A stretch of DNA of 64,000 nucleotides from Phoronis australis. Its lineage: Eukaryota; Phoronida; Phoronidae. The notes under the pieces are model-generated. The model did no database searches. It saw only the letters and a list, made by a program, of their open reading frames with translations, and was not told the DNA's origin. Shown in pieces: positions 54,001-62,045 of the stretch (position 1 is its first letter; every line of letters starts with the position of its first letter). The translations under genes and the position numbers were made by a program. Location of the stretch: assembly GCA_002633005.1 (NCBI GenBank), contig NMRA01000037.1, forward strand, positions 1,219,950 through 1,283,949. The letters are read 5' to 3'.

Positions 54001-57000
54001 CTTTTTATTGTCATGAATTATTCGTATACGCTCTGTCTCTATACTCACCTGGCGAAAAGCTCCTCAAACTTGCTTGGAAGCTAATGTGTTTTTTATTTTA
54101 TTCGTAGTTAGTATGCTAGAGAATAAAGTTACATTTTGAAAAATACTACAATCATTTAAAATATGCTGCATGAATATCCAATAGACTCAAAAAACACCAT
54201 GAGTTTGATTGAATTCTCGCTCAATCAACTTACTTTTAGACAATCTAAAAATTTGTCAGTTTCGGAACATAACCACGATTAAGCGCAGCTGTACATGCCA
54301 CAAATACCGTGTTTTCCTGAATTTTGTGTCGTTCTTCATCTTCACGCATCCACGTTGGAAAATGTTTCTCAGTGTGCGCATAAAGCCTGGTACATTTCTT
54401 AGACTGTTTTGACGAAACGTGCAAAAAGTATGCTTAAGAGATGTGCTGGTGCATATCGTTGACATTTTGTGATTTATCTGTATTGTCCTCAAACTGAGTT
54501 GCTCATGGTTTCAGACATTCATGAAGGTAAATGCGCTTCGCCTATGCACAACTTCACTGAATGCGTCTCTCTGGCTGAACTTCGACCAAATTCCTAATTA
54601 GAAAGTGGTGTGGCGCTTATCGACATCATTTTGCGAGTCGACCGTGTTTTTCATGAAATTTGGAGAATTGCATTTTTTGAATAGATATGAAAAAATGCTC
54701 TTCTGTTTTCAAATCCCCCTACGTAGTCTAGGGATTTCGACCAAACTTTCAAGTTGACCTACGAGGTGTCGCACTGTGGCCGTCATCGTGGTTTCTCGGA
54801 TCTTCACTTATCATGTTGCAAAGTGTCCCGCCTACACTTTCTCACGGGAGTTTGAACTTTGAAAACTTGTCCTTGAATCCAGCTATTCCTGATCTCAAGC
54901 AGAATAAAATTACTGATACCGAGCCAAAAAAACTGCCTTGCAACCCTGAATGGAGACATGTCGGCCTACACGCGGACAGGCTAAATGTTCAAATACACTG
55001 CACAACTGTATGCACGTTACAGAGCGAATTATTCCCGTTAGGTGTGTTTTATACTCACTAAATTCTTTATTCTTCAGAGTTCGACAAGAAAATGGCTGAA
55101 AGACTTCGTACGAAAAAAGCAAATGACGCATTCGAGTAACGACGAAAAGGGAGTGGTCTGAACTCTCCAAAACGCGAAAGTGTGGGAACAGGGAAAACGA
55201 ATTAAAAAATTTTGACACGCTTACTTTTTGAAAATCTACAATACAATTTTAAGATTACTGTTTGAGATTTCACTGCCATCATGCACCACACCACGACCAC
55301 CGTGAATACCATCATATGCCTACATCACAACACCACCAGACAACCAGTACATCACGAACAGTACACACCAACATCATCACACCATAATAACTGCACCTCC
55401 ACTGGTACATCACCATCATGACATTACCATCACCCATGACCATACAACTAGAGACACCGCCACCATACAGTTCCACAGCACCACAACTGGCACTAGCGGA
55501 CACCGCCAGACAACCACCAGACCGCTACCCCGATCACCAGTACCACAGTATCACCACCACTACACCACCATCATCACACCACCATTTCCCCCACCATGTG
55601 CAAAATCATCATCACCACCACCATCACATCTCACTGCCGTCACCACTACAACACCATCACGACCAGTGTACCACTCCGGCGGCTAAGCACCACCACGCAT
55701 ACCACCACCAGCACCATCACTACTGTCACCACCATCACACCCACCACCACTACACCAGTAGCAGCAGACTACCACCAGTACCACTGCCATCAAAGCCACC
55801 ACCGACCACCACACGCACCACTCTAATACCACATCCCCACCGCCACATCACCACTACCGGTACTCCAAATCAACACCATTAACACCCCCACTACCGTCGC
55901 CACCATACTATTCCCAACAAAATTCCACCACGCCAACCACCCACGCCCGACACTATAGCAGTAGCAGCAGCAGCAGCCGCCAGCAGCACCCCCGACCTAT
56001 CACCACCCTCACCCGCGCACCACGAGAATACAACCACCCCGCCCTGCACCCCGAGGCAAACACTACATCACAACCACCACTTATGAAATCACGACCACCC
56101 CACCACAGCACCAGTACTTCTACCGTCCACCAGCTCCCACAAACGCCACCACCAACACAGATCACCTAGCACATCATCCGCACCATCCAGTACCACTACG
56201 TGCTTCGCTGAACAAAACGCATCGGTGAATTAGTGATAGTAAATTCTCGCAAGTTACACATGTACGCGCATGTGATGCATTTTTACGCGTGCAATGTGCT
56301 CCGTTCTGTAAGTCGTGCAAGACTGAGTCGTGTTTGTACATATTTTGCATTTGATGAGAAAATTCAGTCCTGTAGCTTCCAATACAATCACTGCAGCGCG
56401 GGGTACCTGAGGTGTTGAGCAATAAAGTGTACCATTTTCATTCAATATTCGTCAAGTTTCATCTGTAACGTGCTGTCAGTTGCATTCAACAACGTTGTAA
56501 AACGACCCTACTTGCTCTACAGTAGCGTGATTTCTTTAAATCACGGATCCCTTAATCAAACAATGGATCGGGCCACTCTGTAGAATACGACATAAACATT
56601 TTCAATGCACTATATTCTGTTGCATAACAAGGTTCAGCATATTATTTGATTTTCTTTACGAGTAAGCTGGTATTCAGGGCTCATCTATTCATGGGTCAGT
56701 CTTCAGGACATTTTCTTAGCCAGACCTACAAATCCTTTGTTAAGGTGTGCTTAGTTACACTCCAACTAGGGCAGTTGTATACCGAGAGCATGGGTTCACA
56801 AAGAACTGTGCGTCAATTACAAAAAGTCTATTGCGTGTGAGCATCACCCATGGTTTACCATCTGCAAAATTCTAAGTCAATACGTGAGCAAGTTAACCCC
56901 GTCAAGCTCAATGATTGGCTACAGATCTATTTAATTTCAATATTGGGGATCCTAACTGAAAATATGTGATGTACAGAGACTTGACTGAGGAAATTGAGTT

Positions 57001-57767
57001 AGTTGCAACCTTCCATCAGGAAAGCCGTGTAGAAAACTGTGGATTTCTGATTGAGTGACAATAGCATTTTCATCCACAGTCAAAAGCGATCAATATGCCA
57101 TACTACCAACTTAAACTCAACTTATGAGGCGATTTTACGGTGTAAGGAGTGTACTAATAATTGGTCGAGATCAGCTGGGTGGTCCGCTGAAGCTAGCCAT
57201 TTTTGTGTCTAGATAGTTTTGATGATAAACGCCAGCGCTCCTGGTGGCCGTTAGCCATTGAGCATAGTACATTTGTAGGATGTCAAGGGCCCAAGGCAAA
57301 CTATTTTCGATATATCTCATAGTTTTGATAGTATCAGGGCTTGGAATGGCCAATGACAAAAATGAGGAAATTTTTGTAGGTGACGAATCGTTCCACAAAT
57401 AAATAGGTTTGAATGATAGAAATATTTTTTTTGATGTAAAATTCAAGTGAAATAAACGTTTTACATGAATATATTTAAAATAATGATAAAGGACACTGAG
57501 AAAAATGGAAACTGGAAATCAAATAAGAAGAAATTGATTCGTTTCGTATTCAGCAATCCCCTTTTTAAAAAGCCTGACAGCTGGTGACTTTGTTTCACCT
57601 TTTCGAGCACAGATGACTATCCAGATTATGGCGGGCTCCACCCAGATTTCGTTGAAATGCAGCGCTCCGTTAATGCCAATGAAATTGGCGACGACAGACA
57701 ACAAGTGGAAAAATACGAAAGCTGGAGGGCAGACGATAGCGTTGGAATACGCTTCCACATTAACTAG
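12975..57767 (+). CDS. SLC9C1: sperm-type Na+/H+ exchanger, SLC9C1/sNHE (gene span)
   Basis: About 32 exons with GT-AG joins and matching phases sum to 6213 nt, about 2070 residues. Order: N-terminal glycosylated segment, NHE exchanger domain (about 86-495), linker (495-601), hydrophilic insert (602-1124), voltage sensor (about 1178-1329), cyclic-nucleotide-binding domain (about 1489-1616), long tail. This architecture is unique to the SLC9C family. In sea-urchin sperm the family exchanges Na+ for H+ in the flagellar membrane, activated by hyperpolarisation and tuned by cAMP. Diagnostic motifs are ATDPVAVVALL, LLNDG, GLRGAVGL, an S4 with seven charges and GEMSILTKEPRNAT. It is longer than the urchin (about 1325) or human (1177) proteins because of the insert and tail. 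Identity is secure; exact joins in exons 13 and 28-32 are less so. Confidence 0.93.
13885..23863 (+). CDS. SLC9C1: sNHE exons 2-9: exchanger membrane domain
   Basis: Exons: 13885-14139, 16637-16774, 18535-18660, 19106-19267, 21273-21381, 21692-21835, 23363-23534, 23782-23863. All have consensus splice sites and phases that chain. They encode the NHE transport fold: VPLPYTVVLLFIGVIIGL, FLPVLIFESAFS, ATDPV (D217), the cation-site pair N245-D246 in GESLLNDGAAIV, SGVLAVVMLGVVMS, and the late GLRGAVGL with R441. The ND pair is the pattern of electroneutral exchangers. No catalytic residue appears to be lost. The hydrophobic helices account for the expected dozen or so membrane spans. Confidence 0.93.
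14450..16086. mobile_element. 1.6-kb inverted-repeat element in sNHE intron 2
   Basis: Ends AAAGGTGGTTTAAC (14450-14463) and its exact reverse complement (16073-16086). Both flanks and an internal part (about 14940-15030) are rich in AAACCTGGTTTAA-type motifs. A run rich in ACTCGA lies at 14510-14900, and other small repeats are nested at 15157-15310 and 15393-15545. No transposase seen. Confidence 0.7.
15393..15545. repeat. GGCGGAT-type dispersed repeat, copy 2
   Basis: Near-identical to 10228-10385 over about 130 bp, nested inside the larger inverted-repeat element of intron 2. Confidence 0.75.
16775..18534 (+). other. SLC9C1: sNHE intron 3
   Basis: No coding exon seen. Around 18010-18130 is one copy of a dispersed repeat with CGGCTAAGATGTCTGATTGG and GAAAACCAAACAGATGTCG blocks. 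Related copies lie near 30340-30500 and 44630-44730. Confidence 0.5.
18752..18863. other. assembly gap (112 N)
   Basis: Unknown bases inside sNHE intron 4, followed at once by a GGGA/GAGG microsatellite to about 18957. The gap probably reflects that simple repeat. It does not interrupt an exon in the model. Confidence 0.98.
18864..18957. repeat. GGGA/GAGG microsatellite
   Basis: Purine-only GGGA/GAGG runs adjoining the assembly gap. Confidence 0.95.
19385..20010. repeat. dispersed repeat copy A (sNHE intron 5)
   Basis: Shares about 200 bp, in the same orientation, with 40686-40880: ATATTGAAAGT, TTCTCTACCA, CCAGGTATTTTTA, AAAGATTTT and TTTCTGTTGA in order. A second match follows (19905-19960 with 41010-41045). 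The open frame at 19512-19901 falls inside this repeat. Confidence 0.7.
20289..20360. mobile_element. 72-bp hairpin element ATGGGCGGTGCA
   Basis: Perfect 12-bp inverted ends ATGGGCGGTGCA and TGCACCGCCCAT around a GCTATAGCCCC core. A related degenerate, partly tandem copy lies at 62468-62640. Confidence 0.75.
22083..22300 (+). mobile_element. ATGCGCGCACCCA element, copy 3
   Basis: Diverged copy in sNHE intron 7 with the GGCAAAAAGGTCCGCCTCAG core and the TTTTAGGCTGGGTGCGCA right end. Confidence 0.75.
22869..23204. mobile_element. 336-bp inverted-repeat element, sNHE intron 7
   Basis: Perfect 14-bp ends CGTTGGCCAAATGG (22869-22882) and CCATTTGGCCAACG (23191-23204). The interior repeats TTACG/CGTAA-rich words such as TTTACGCCGCAAAT and GCGTAAAGTAA, so much of it can fold back. 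No coding potential. Confidence 0.75.
24844..26384 (+). CDS. SLC9C1: sNHE exons 10-12: cytoplasmic linker
   Basis: Exons 24844-24946, 25929-26007, 26244-26384. They read GMSEVSTPKKMAMQTAVRYL, RFLADADWELVENSCVITDP, then CPDCETLVPNEPSP and finally ENEAHLRYIKAQK. These are conserved linker features of the sNHE family, directly after the exchanger domain and normally followed by VSYWKQFE. Exon 12 ends in phase 0. Confidence 0.9.
25110..25742 (-). mobile_element. LINE-type retrotransposon 3' remnant
   Basis: The minus-strand frame 25742-25317 ends with CKCGDHQSYPHIFFKCPLI, a Cys-x-Cys-Gly...His...Cys pattern typical of the C-terminus of LINE reverse transcriptases, then a stop. Everything upstream (reverse transcriptase core, endonuclease) is missing, so it is a 5'-truncated dead copy in sNHE intron 10. 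The 25110 boundary is approximate. Confidence 0.7.
26545..26615 (+). repeat. tRNA-like / hairpin repeat
   Basis: A-box-like TGATGGTGCTAGAC followed by a strong 9-bp hairpin (GTGGGAGTT / AACTCCCAC) around a GTTCGGATC B-box-like core. Probably a tRNA-derived SINE head. Confidence 0.35.
26967..27584 (+). CDS. SLC9C1: sNHE exon 13: hydrophilic insert, first part
   Basis: Acceptor CACTGTTTTAG; open for 206 codons; donor GTACGT at 27585. Very rich in Lys, Glu, Asp, Thr, Arg and Ser with no hydrophobic segment, starting SRELTLDTEIAQTQSTGA. Phase 0 at both ends, so it can be skipped without frameshift. I know no equivalent in other sNHE proteins. It may be species-specific, alternatively spliced, or both. 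Confidence 0.75.
28597..29547 (+). CDS. SLC9C1: sNHE exon 14: hydrophilic insert, second part
   Basis: Acceptor CGGTTTACAG; open for 317 codons; donor AAG|GTGAGT. Phase 0 at both ends. Ser, Lys, Arg and Asp dominate. Basophilic kinase-like sites include GRRRTSAF and NRRRSDD. Its last residues (IQEESRKRYLNACK) echo the end of exon 12 (MENEAHLRYIKAQK), and both can be followed by VSYWKQFE in exon 15. Confidence 0.8.
30169..30187. promoter_or_regulatory. two CRE palindromes 11 bp apart
   Basis: TGACGTCA at 30169-30176 and again at 30180-30187. A single full site also occurs at 4003-4010. The pair lies in the large intron just after the insert exons and could be an intronic promoter or enhancer. 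No other evidence. Confidence 0.35.
32780..33330. repeat. AGC/AGT trinucleotide-rich block
   Basis: About 550 bp of imperfect AGC, AGT and AAC triplets. It generates long poly-Leu, poly-Ala and poly-Val/Thr frames on both strands that are artefacts, not genes. Confidence 0.9.
34507..37265 (+). CDS. SLC9C1: sNHE exons 15-18: linker and voltage sensor
   Basis: Exons 34507-34604, 35482-35542, 36087-36344, 37068-37265. Exon 15 has the family motif VSYWKQFEHGMLSREAV; exon 16 ends VKGLFPYL. Exon 17 holds S1 (FETIINIVILVNMIPILME) and S2 (YVFFAIYCQEAFVK). Exon 18 holds S3 (QLDLLVIILSVVDIVI) and S4 (KLARIFRLLRISRLLKLCR, residues 1311-1329). The S4 places K, R, R, R, R, K, R at exactly every third position, as expected for a working voltage sensor. 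Confidence 0.93.
34836..34910 (-). repeat. tRNA-like fragment (SINE head)
   Basis: Minus strand: A-box-like TGTGGCCTAGTGTGATAGG and T arm GTGGGTTCGAGTCCCAC with a good B box. The acceptor stem does not pair and the anticodon arm is poor, so a functional tRNA is unlikely. Confidence 0.5.
37591..38969 (+). CDS. SLC9C1: sNHE exons 19-21: sensor-to-CNBD linker
   Basis: Exons 37591-37792, 38350-38498, 38844-38969. Encode the helical linker after S4 (PLTPKILEFFNKQINKQLSF), a VAVKTRQAIRSVLN segment and MKRLLNAPSSIPPPPPENML. This is the expected connector that carries voltage and nucleotide signals to the exchanger. Confidence 0.9.
39479..42138 (+). CDS. SLC9C1: sNHE exons 22-24: cyclic-nucleotide-binding domain
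   Basis: Exons 39479-39577, 40192-40338, 42001-42138. Exon 22 gives the early beta-roll (GDVIMNVGDKCNGIYIIVSG). Exon 23 gives the phosphate-binding cassette GEMSILTKEPRNATV, with E1550 and R1559 intact and a Thr after RNA. Exon 24 gives the C-terminal helices. The kept Glu and Arg predict real cAMP or cGMP binding. The weakest join is the acceptor CTAAAG before exon 23. Confidence 0.9.
40686..41170. repeat. dispersed repeat copy B (sNHE intron 23)
   Basis: Same-orientation relative of 19385-20010 (see that entry). Both copies sit in introns of the same gene. Confidence 0.65.
42654..47809 (+). CDS. SLC9C1: sNHE exons 25-28: post-CNBD region
   Basis: Exons 42654-42771, 43604-43686, 43813-43965, 47741-47809. 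Consensus splice sites and phases chain throughout. Sequence is mixed polar, for example GWSKAKIKMYLQDAFVP and HDLKPKVVLLVVPNEGIGPA. No separate domain is recognised. It belongs to the variable C-terminal part of sNHE. Confidence 0.8.
43966..47740 (+). other. SLC9C1: sNHE intron 27 (3.8 kb)
   Basis: No exon seen. Holds a dispersed repeat copy near 44630-44730 (relative of 18010-18130) and an ATC/GTC microsatellite at about 47020-47270. Confidence 0.55.
47020..47270. repeat. ATC/GTC trinucleotide microsatellite
   Basis: Imperfect CATCGTCATT-type triplets; open frames over it are low-complexity Ile/Val or Met/Thr and not genes. Confidence 0.9.
47810..52117 (+). other. SLC9C1: sNHE intron 28 (4.3 kb)
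   Basis: Contains the fold-back element at 48249-48751. The rest is AT-rich with no supported exon. Confidence 0.5.
48249..48751. mobile_element. about 500-bp fold-back element with long inverted arms
   Basis: Arms of about 140 bp (48249-48400 and 48608-48751) are imperfect reverse complements. Matching ends are CCCGTTCCAAACGCCGTAAC (48258-48277) and GTTACGGCGTTTGGAACGGG (48723-48742). A unique spacer of about 200 bp separates them. No frame encodes a transposase. Confidence 0.85.
52118..52366 (+). CDS. SLC9C1: sNHE exon 29: tail
   Basis: Acceptor TGTTAGTGTTTAG, donor AGG|GTGAGT, phase 0 on both sides, 83 codons. Ser/Asn/Asp-rich (KNKPEVSQPELSNNGRADSR, GSDSNDTDDGIDVKK). The donor is strong. 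The exact acceptor is less certain, since a better pyrimidine tract lies inside, near 52141-52170. Confidence 0.6.
53418..53645 (+). CDS. SLC9C1: sNHE exon 30: tail
   Basis: Acceptor CATTTTACAG, donor TTG|GTGCGT, 76 codons in phase 0. Tyr/His-rich: EAVCSEVQSYFAPDPGLYYS, then TDSYIRHYIGTGTLRRTCVH. Read-through of the donor would end the protein at a TAG at 53703-53705, a possible short isoform. Confidence 0.7.
53757..53850. repeat. inverted repeat GCTGCCACGGG
   Basis: GCTGCCACGGGCGGA (53758-53772) pairs with TCCACCCGTGGCAGC (53834-53848) with one mismatch, forming a hairpin with a loop of about 60 bases in sNHE intron 30. Confidence 0.7.
54732..55041 (+). CDS. SLC9C1: sNHE exon 31 (tentative)
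   Basis: The frame opens right after an acceptor TAGTCTAG (54731) and runs to TTAG|GTGTGT, phase 0 in and 1 out, exactly what exons 30 and 32 need. It contains SHGSLNFENLSLNPAIPDLK and LPCNPEWRHVGLHADRLN, which look protein-like. The start of the exon (GFRPNFQVDLRG) is less convincing and the acceptor could differ. Confidence 0.5.
55042..57612 (+). other. SLC9C1: sNHE intron 31
   Basis: Dominated by the ACC/CAT block at 55270-56170, plus a repeat copy at 57220-57350 (GCCAGCGCTCCTGG and ATAGTTTTGATAGTA blocks) that recurs near 61060-61105 and 62130-62310. Confidence 0.5.
55270..56170. repeat. ACC/CAT trinucleotide block, about 900 bp
   Basis: Long, strongly strand-biased stretch of CAC, ACC, ATC and CCA triplets (C-rich on plus, G-rich on minus). 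Open frames across it are His/Thr-rich low complexity and are rejected as genes. Confidence 0.92.
57613..57767 (+). CDS. SLC9C1: sNHE exon 32: terminal exon
   Basis: Acceptor CCTTTTCGAGCACAG; phase 1 in; 50 codons to TAG at 57765-57767. Reads DDYPDYGGLHPDFVEMQRSV and ends with SVGIRFHIN. Highly protein-like composition. A poly(A) hexamer follows at 58103. Assignment to sNHE rests on strand, position and phase. Confidence 0.65.
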
Positions 57768-58102
57768 AGCGTCGCACGAGAGTGCATGCTACATAAGTTT
57801 GGAAGAATTGACTGAGCTTGTTCAGCTTTTTAATGGTGTTGAACGGTAATGTAGACATGGTATATTCTTCGGAAGATCTCAAGGTGTGAGTGTGGTTTGT
57901 TTGTCGGTACATAAATCACGGGACATGACGCAAATACACTTACGAGGCCACAAACTAAAATCCTATTGGTCGTAGCAGGCCTAGCCTACCGGGCGGAGCC
58001 GGAGTCAATATAGGGAACATGTTCTATTAAATGAAATTGATTTGTCAGACACCCGGCGTCGTGACCAGCAGATCAAATCTTTCCCCTGGATGAAAGTCTT
58101 TG

Positions 58103-58108
58103 AATAAA
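58103..58108 (+). terminator. AATAAA, possible sNHE poly(A) signal
   Basis: About 335 bases after the proposed sNHE stop and before the next gene's start codon. Confidence 0.45.
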
Positions 58109-58557
58109 TTTCATTACTTTTTTCGACAACTGTTAATACCCCTTAAAAGAGGGGTCAAGAACGACTTGCCCTTTAATTATTGCCGTCTCCGCTTTACCGG
58201 CAGCTGTAGATGACAAGCATTGTGCGTTCGACGGTTCGTCAAGTAGGGATTATTGCGGATTGATTGAAATTACACGGTTCAGCGAATAGTGAGCTAGTCG
58301 TTTGCTTTCTACCCCAGCGTGTGACGGAGACGTGTTACTGATAGATTAACAGATTAACAAGACGCCCGCCTGTAATATAAGTAAAATAAAGTTTGAGTGC
58401 GCAGGTCAATTTGACAAAAGTTAGTTGGCCGTTGAAAAGTACACACTACCTGGAAATGAGTAGGCCTACTAAAGATTTCAGCGTGGACGTGTGAGTGGGC
58501 TTGCATTTGCTGTGAAACAGTTTCCGTTGAGAACACCAAACCGAAGTTAATATCTCA

Positions 58558-60443
58558 ATGGGTGTCAAGATTAGTGACAAGTGCTCGAGCAAGATCACCG
58601 TGGGTTTTAAAGCTATAGAGTTTTTTAACACAACGGACAATTGCAAAGCGCTGAACGTTTCACTTGAAAATTGTCACCGGGAGGTTTACGATAACGTAAG
58701 AGAGACGTTTTTTGGGGACAGTCGCAAAATTAGTTTAAAATCTCTGATGTTACTGCCACCTGTAAGTGATTGTGTAAAATGTTGCGGGTGCCTTAGCGTA
58801 ACGAACTTATGACATCCACTTGCTTACACTGCGACACTTACTGGTATAGAAGTTATACCACTGATAACAACGAATGTTTCTTTTACAACGAGAAACGAAT
58901 GTTTCTAGGTACAACTGTATATAACGAGAATAACAGTTAAAAAGTTTAATTTTTGAAAAAAATCTAGCTTGGAATTGAGGAATGGAAATTATGCGCTCAA
59001 AGGCTGAGGGACGCTTGGTTCGGCGTAAATCAGTTGGTTGAATTTTACAAAGAGGACGACAATTTGGAAGCAAAGTATGACAAAAAGTCGCATAGAAAAG
59101 ATATTGAGGTACTGTGCCAGGATGCTAATGGCCATAATATTTAAACAAGACGTACAACCCGTGGATTTTTCACGAATGCAACACAAAAAGGTGTAAGGAA
59201 GGGTTTGTGATGCCTCTACAACCCAAAACTGGAACAGTTCAAAGAAATAGCCGAGGTGAGTTATTTTGAACTGTTATTTTTATGTCAGGAATATTTCTCG
59301 AAAAGAACAGCATTTGCATGTGTAAGTTGGCTTTTAGGAGTTTGTATTAAAATCTCGTGTTTAAAAAGTCTGTCCACCCGCAAATTTAAAAAAACATTGT
59401 TACATTAACACGGAATATGCTAAACAAGCGTTCAAGTGGTTGCACCAATAAGAGCACTCTATGCAACTGATAAGCAAGTCTAAGTATCATTTTCCTGTAC
59501 TTCATAATTAAGAAACGGAACACTTACTTAATTGGTGCAATGATTGAGAGATGAAACTGCAGGCCTAAAGTATCAAAAACATGGCACGGATGAACGTTAA
59601 GCAAGATTTATTGTGTTTTGTATTTGCTGTCATTAGTACTATCGGGAAGTCGTTACCATGGTAATGACTTCCTGGTACTGGTAAAGTATTATACATAGTT
59701 TTGTTTATTACATGGTTGAGGGAAAGTCGGCGATGAGATTTTTCAGAAATTGTCGAGCTTACATGCTCAGCAAGTGATGACATTGTATGGACGGTATAAA
59801 GGTCTCAGTGGTATTGTGCACTTAGGCTCATGGGTAATTGTGCCTCTAATTATACGCTTAACTCATTGTAATACGGAGTGTAGGCGGGACTAAAGTGGTG
59901 GTCTTGCACTTAGCGATTGGTGTTTATAGTGGTGCTAGTGGGGAATTGTCAGTTGTTGACAATGTCGTTTTCTAATTATCATCATAGGAATGGTGTTAAG
60001 TTCAATTCATGTTTAAAAAGAGATGGTGTACGTTGTGCAATTAACATATAATATGCATTTTGCGATTGGTGTTCTCTTTGAAGTTACACGAGCATAGATG
60101 TGGTTAAACTGTGTAATGTCTATTTGCGATTTTGAAATAAAATGATAAAATGAGACATGGGAATTGCTCAATTTCGAAGATTTTGATTGAAACTAAGATC
60201 ATTGTTTTGGCTGTGAAAGTGATCAGCTCTTTCTCGAAGTTTATGTGGCCCTTAAAAGGGCCGTTGAGAATATCAGTGAAACTAATAATGTTTCACACTG
60301 CCATCAGGCCATTGGTACTGGTGCATGGCCGCATTCTGCTACTTTATCCTCCTTGAAAATATTTTACCTTTCAGTGGTCTGCGTGTCGCTTCGATGTTCC
60401 ATACATTGCCAAAGGCAGACGTAAACAAATGCAGCCAGAATGA
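58558..60443 (+). CDS. small unrecognised gene downstream of sNHE
   Basis: Proposed exons: 58558-58761 (68 codons, MGVKISDKCSSKITVGFKAI to SLKSLMLLPP, donor CCT|GTAAGT), 58968-59108 (47 codons, LGIEEWKLCAQRLRDAWFGV to KSHRKDIE, acceptor AAATCTAG, donor GTACTG), and a tentative last exon 60375-60443 (WSACRFDVPYIAKG..., stop TGA), all in phase 0. About 137 residues in total, polar, with several Cys and no signal peptide or membrane segment. Alternatively exon 2 reads through its donor to a TAA at 59142-59144. Exons may be missing between 59109 and 60374. I recognise no family. Confidence 0.4.
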
Positions 60444-61790
60444 CGCAGTGAAAATTCTAGGGATGTCTCTCTCACAGCAGTTTTCGAATTCATTTCGAAT
60501 ATTCTGTGGACGGGATAATTAAACCTTGACTGGGACACAATGGTTCATATACTGATTTGCCTTGGACATCATTGTCAAGAATAATGAACATAGGCGGAGT
60601 TTGTTGGAGGATTATTGGGGCAGCGATTTAGGATATTACCAATCACATCAGTTGCCTGAGGCCCTCCTCCGCCGGCACTGAGGCGCCTCGAGACACGGCA
60701 CAGCCTTGCTGCTACTGTATCCATAGATGCGGCTATAACACACACGCAGAGCTGTCAGTTGTTATTCTAAATCGCCTGTAGTTGGGATAGGACACGTGTG
60801 AAACCGTTTTCGCTGTCCGTGTTTTGTTAAAATCATTTCAAAGTTTAGTTACCGGTACTTGTTTTACAAACGTGTTAAAGATTCTTAATTACAGATCATG
60901 CAAGTTTTAAACTGCATTTTAAAGTTGAACAACAGTTGCATAAGTAGAAATGTTCATTGATTTTGAAGGAAAAAGATATCATTTATACAGACCAATTGTT
61001 CGTAATTTCTCACATATCGTGAAGAAATGCTAAAGAAAAGCGAGTTGCTATATTTCCACCAGGAGCGCTGGCGTATACTATCAAAACCATCAGATATATA
61101 TGGCTATTGAATTTACGGTTTACATAACAAATCAAGGGAACTGTAATTATTGTCATCGCAGTGGCAAAGTCTATGACCAATTTATGGTGAAAGAATATTT
61201 TAATAAATGCGCATGTTGTTTTAACCTTAAAAGGTCAATAAAAATTCATCACGAACACATCGTCAGGTACTTTTGACCACTGAAACGTGTAGTCGCATTG
61301 GTGTTTCTTTTACCCAAACAGAGCACCAATTAAAAGCAAATTAGTACAATACAGTCCTGGAAAATAGCACTGCAAGTTAGTTATATTGACGTTCACTGAG
61401 CAGACTGTTAATCTCGGACGAACCATCTAGCTAATTCCCCCACCTCATGGCAGTACGGCGCCTTAAGCCTTTGATAGGGCTTCATACCGAATTAGACAAT
61501 TTGACTTTAATAATCGTTATACAATGGTCTTACAGTTTCTTTTCATGAAATTCCGCGGCACGATGAGAAGTGTCATCAAGTGAATCAAAGACGTTCCGGT
61601 GTAATGCATTATGGGCGCTCATTTAATAGACAAACTGGGAACCTGCGATCATGAACTCATAACAATATACTCGATAGCATAACAACACGTACACAAACTA
61701 TGTCGTATTCTAAAATATCACTGTTGCAAAAAGTGAGTTGTAACCTACGGTAATGGTGTGCATGTTTGTCTTACTTGCAATATCTTATAC

Positions 61791-62045
61791 ATGCGCGCAC
61801 CCAAGGAGGGGAGGGGGGAGCTCGTTTGACAAAATGGGCAAAAAGGTCCGCCTCAGAGAGACAAAAAGTCCGAGAAAACAAGACAAAAATCCACTAAAAG
61901 GCATAAACGCACAATTCACAGCTCCAAACGTGGTACCCCGTTTTTTATTTTTATTTATTTTTTTGGTTCTCCCGCTTTTTCGTTAGTAAATGGTCCACAT
62001 CGTCGTCAATTCGAGCTCCTCGTATTGCAGGCTGGGTGCGCGCAT
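61791..62045 (+). mobile_element. ATGCGCGCACCCA element, best copy (255 bp)
   Basis: Perfect 13-bp ends: ATGCGCGCACCCA (61791-61803) and TGGGTGCGCGCAT (62033-62045). Core shared with copies at 11686, 12245 and 22083 (GGCAAAAAGGTCCGCCTCAG). A small non-autonomous DNA element; its parent transposase family is not identifiable from these ends. Confidence 0.88.

Noticed and set aside
55418-55882. 154-codon His/Thr/Pro-rich frame
   Set aside because: Lies wholly in an ACC/CAT triplet block; low-complexity artefact.
57519-57758. Minus-strand frame with hydrophobic, membrane-like sequence (FFHLLSVVANFIGINGALHF)
   Set aside because: It lies opposite the plus-strand exon 57613-57767, which has a good acceptor, correct phase and more typical composition. 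The hydrophobicity is the expected antisense shadow.
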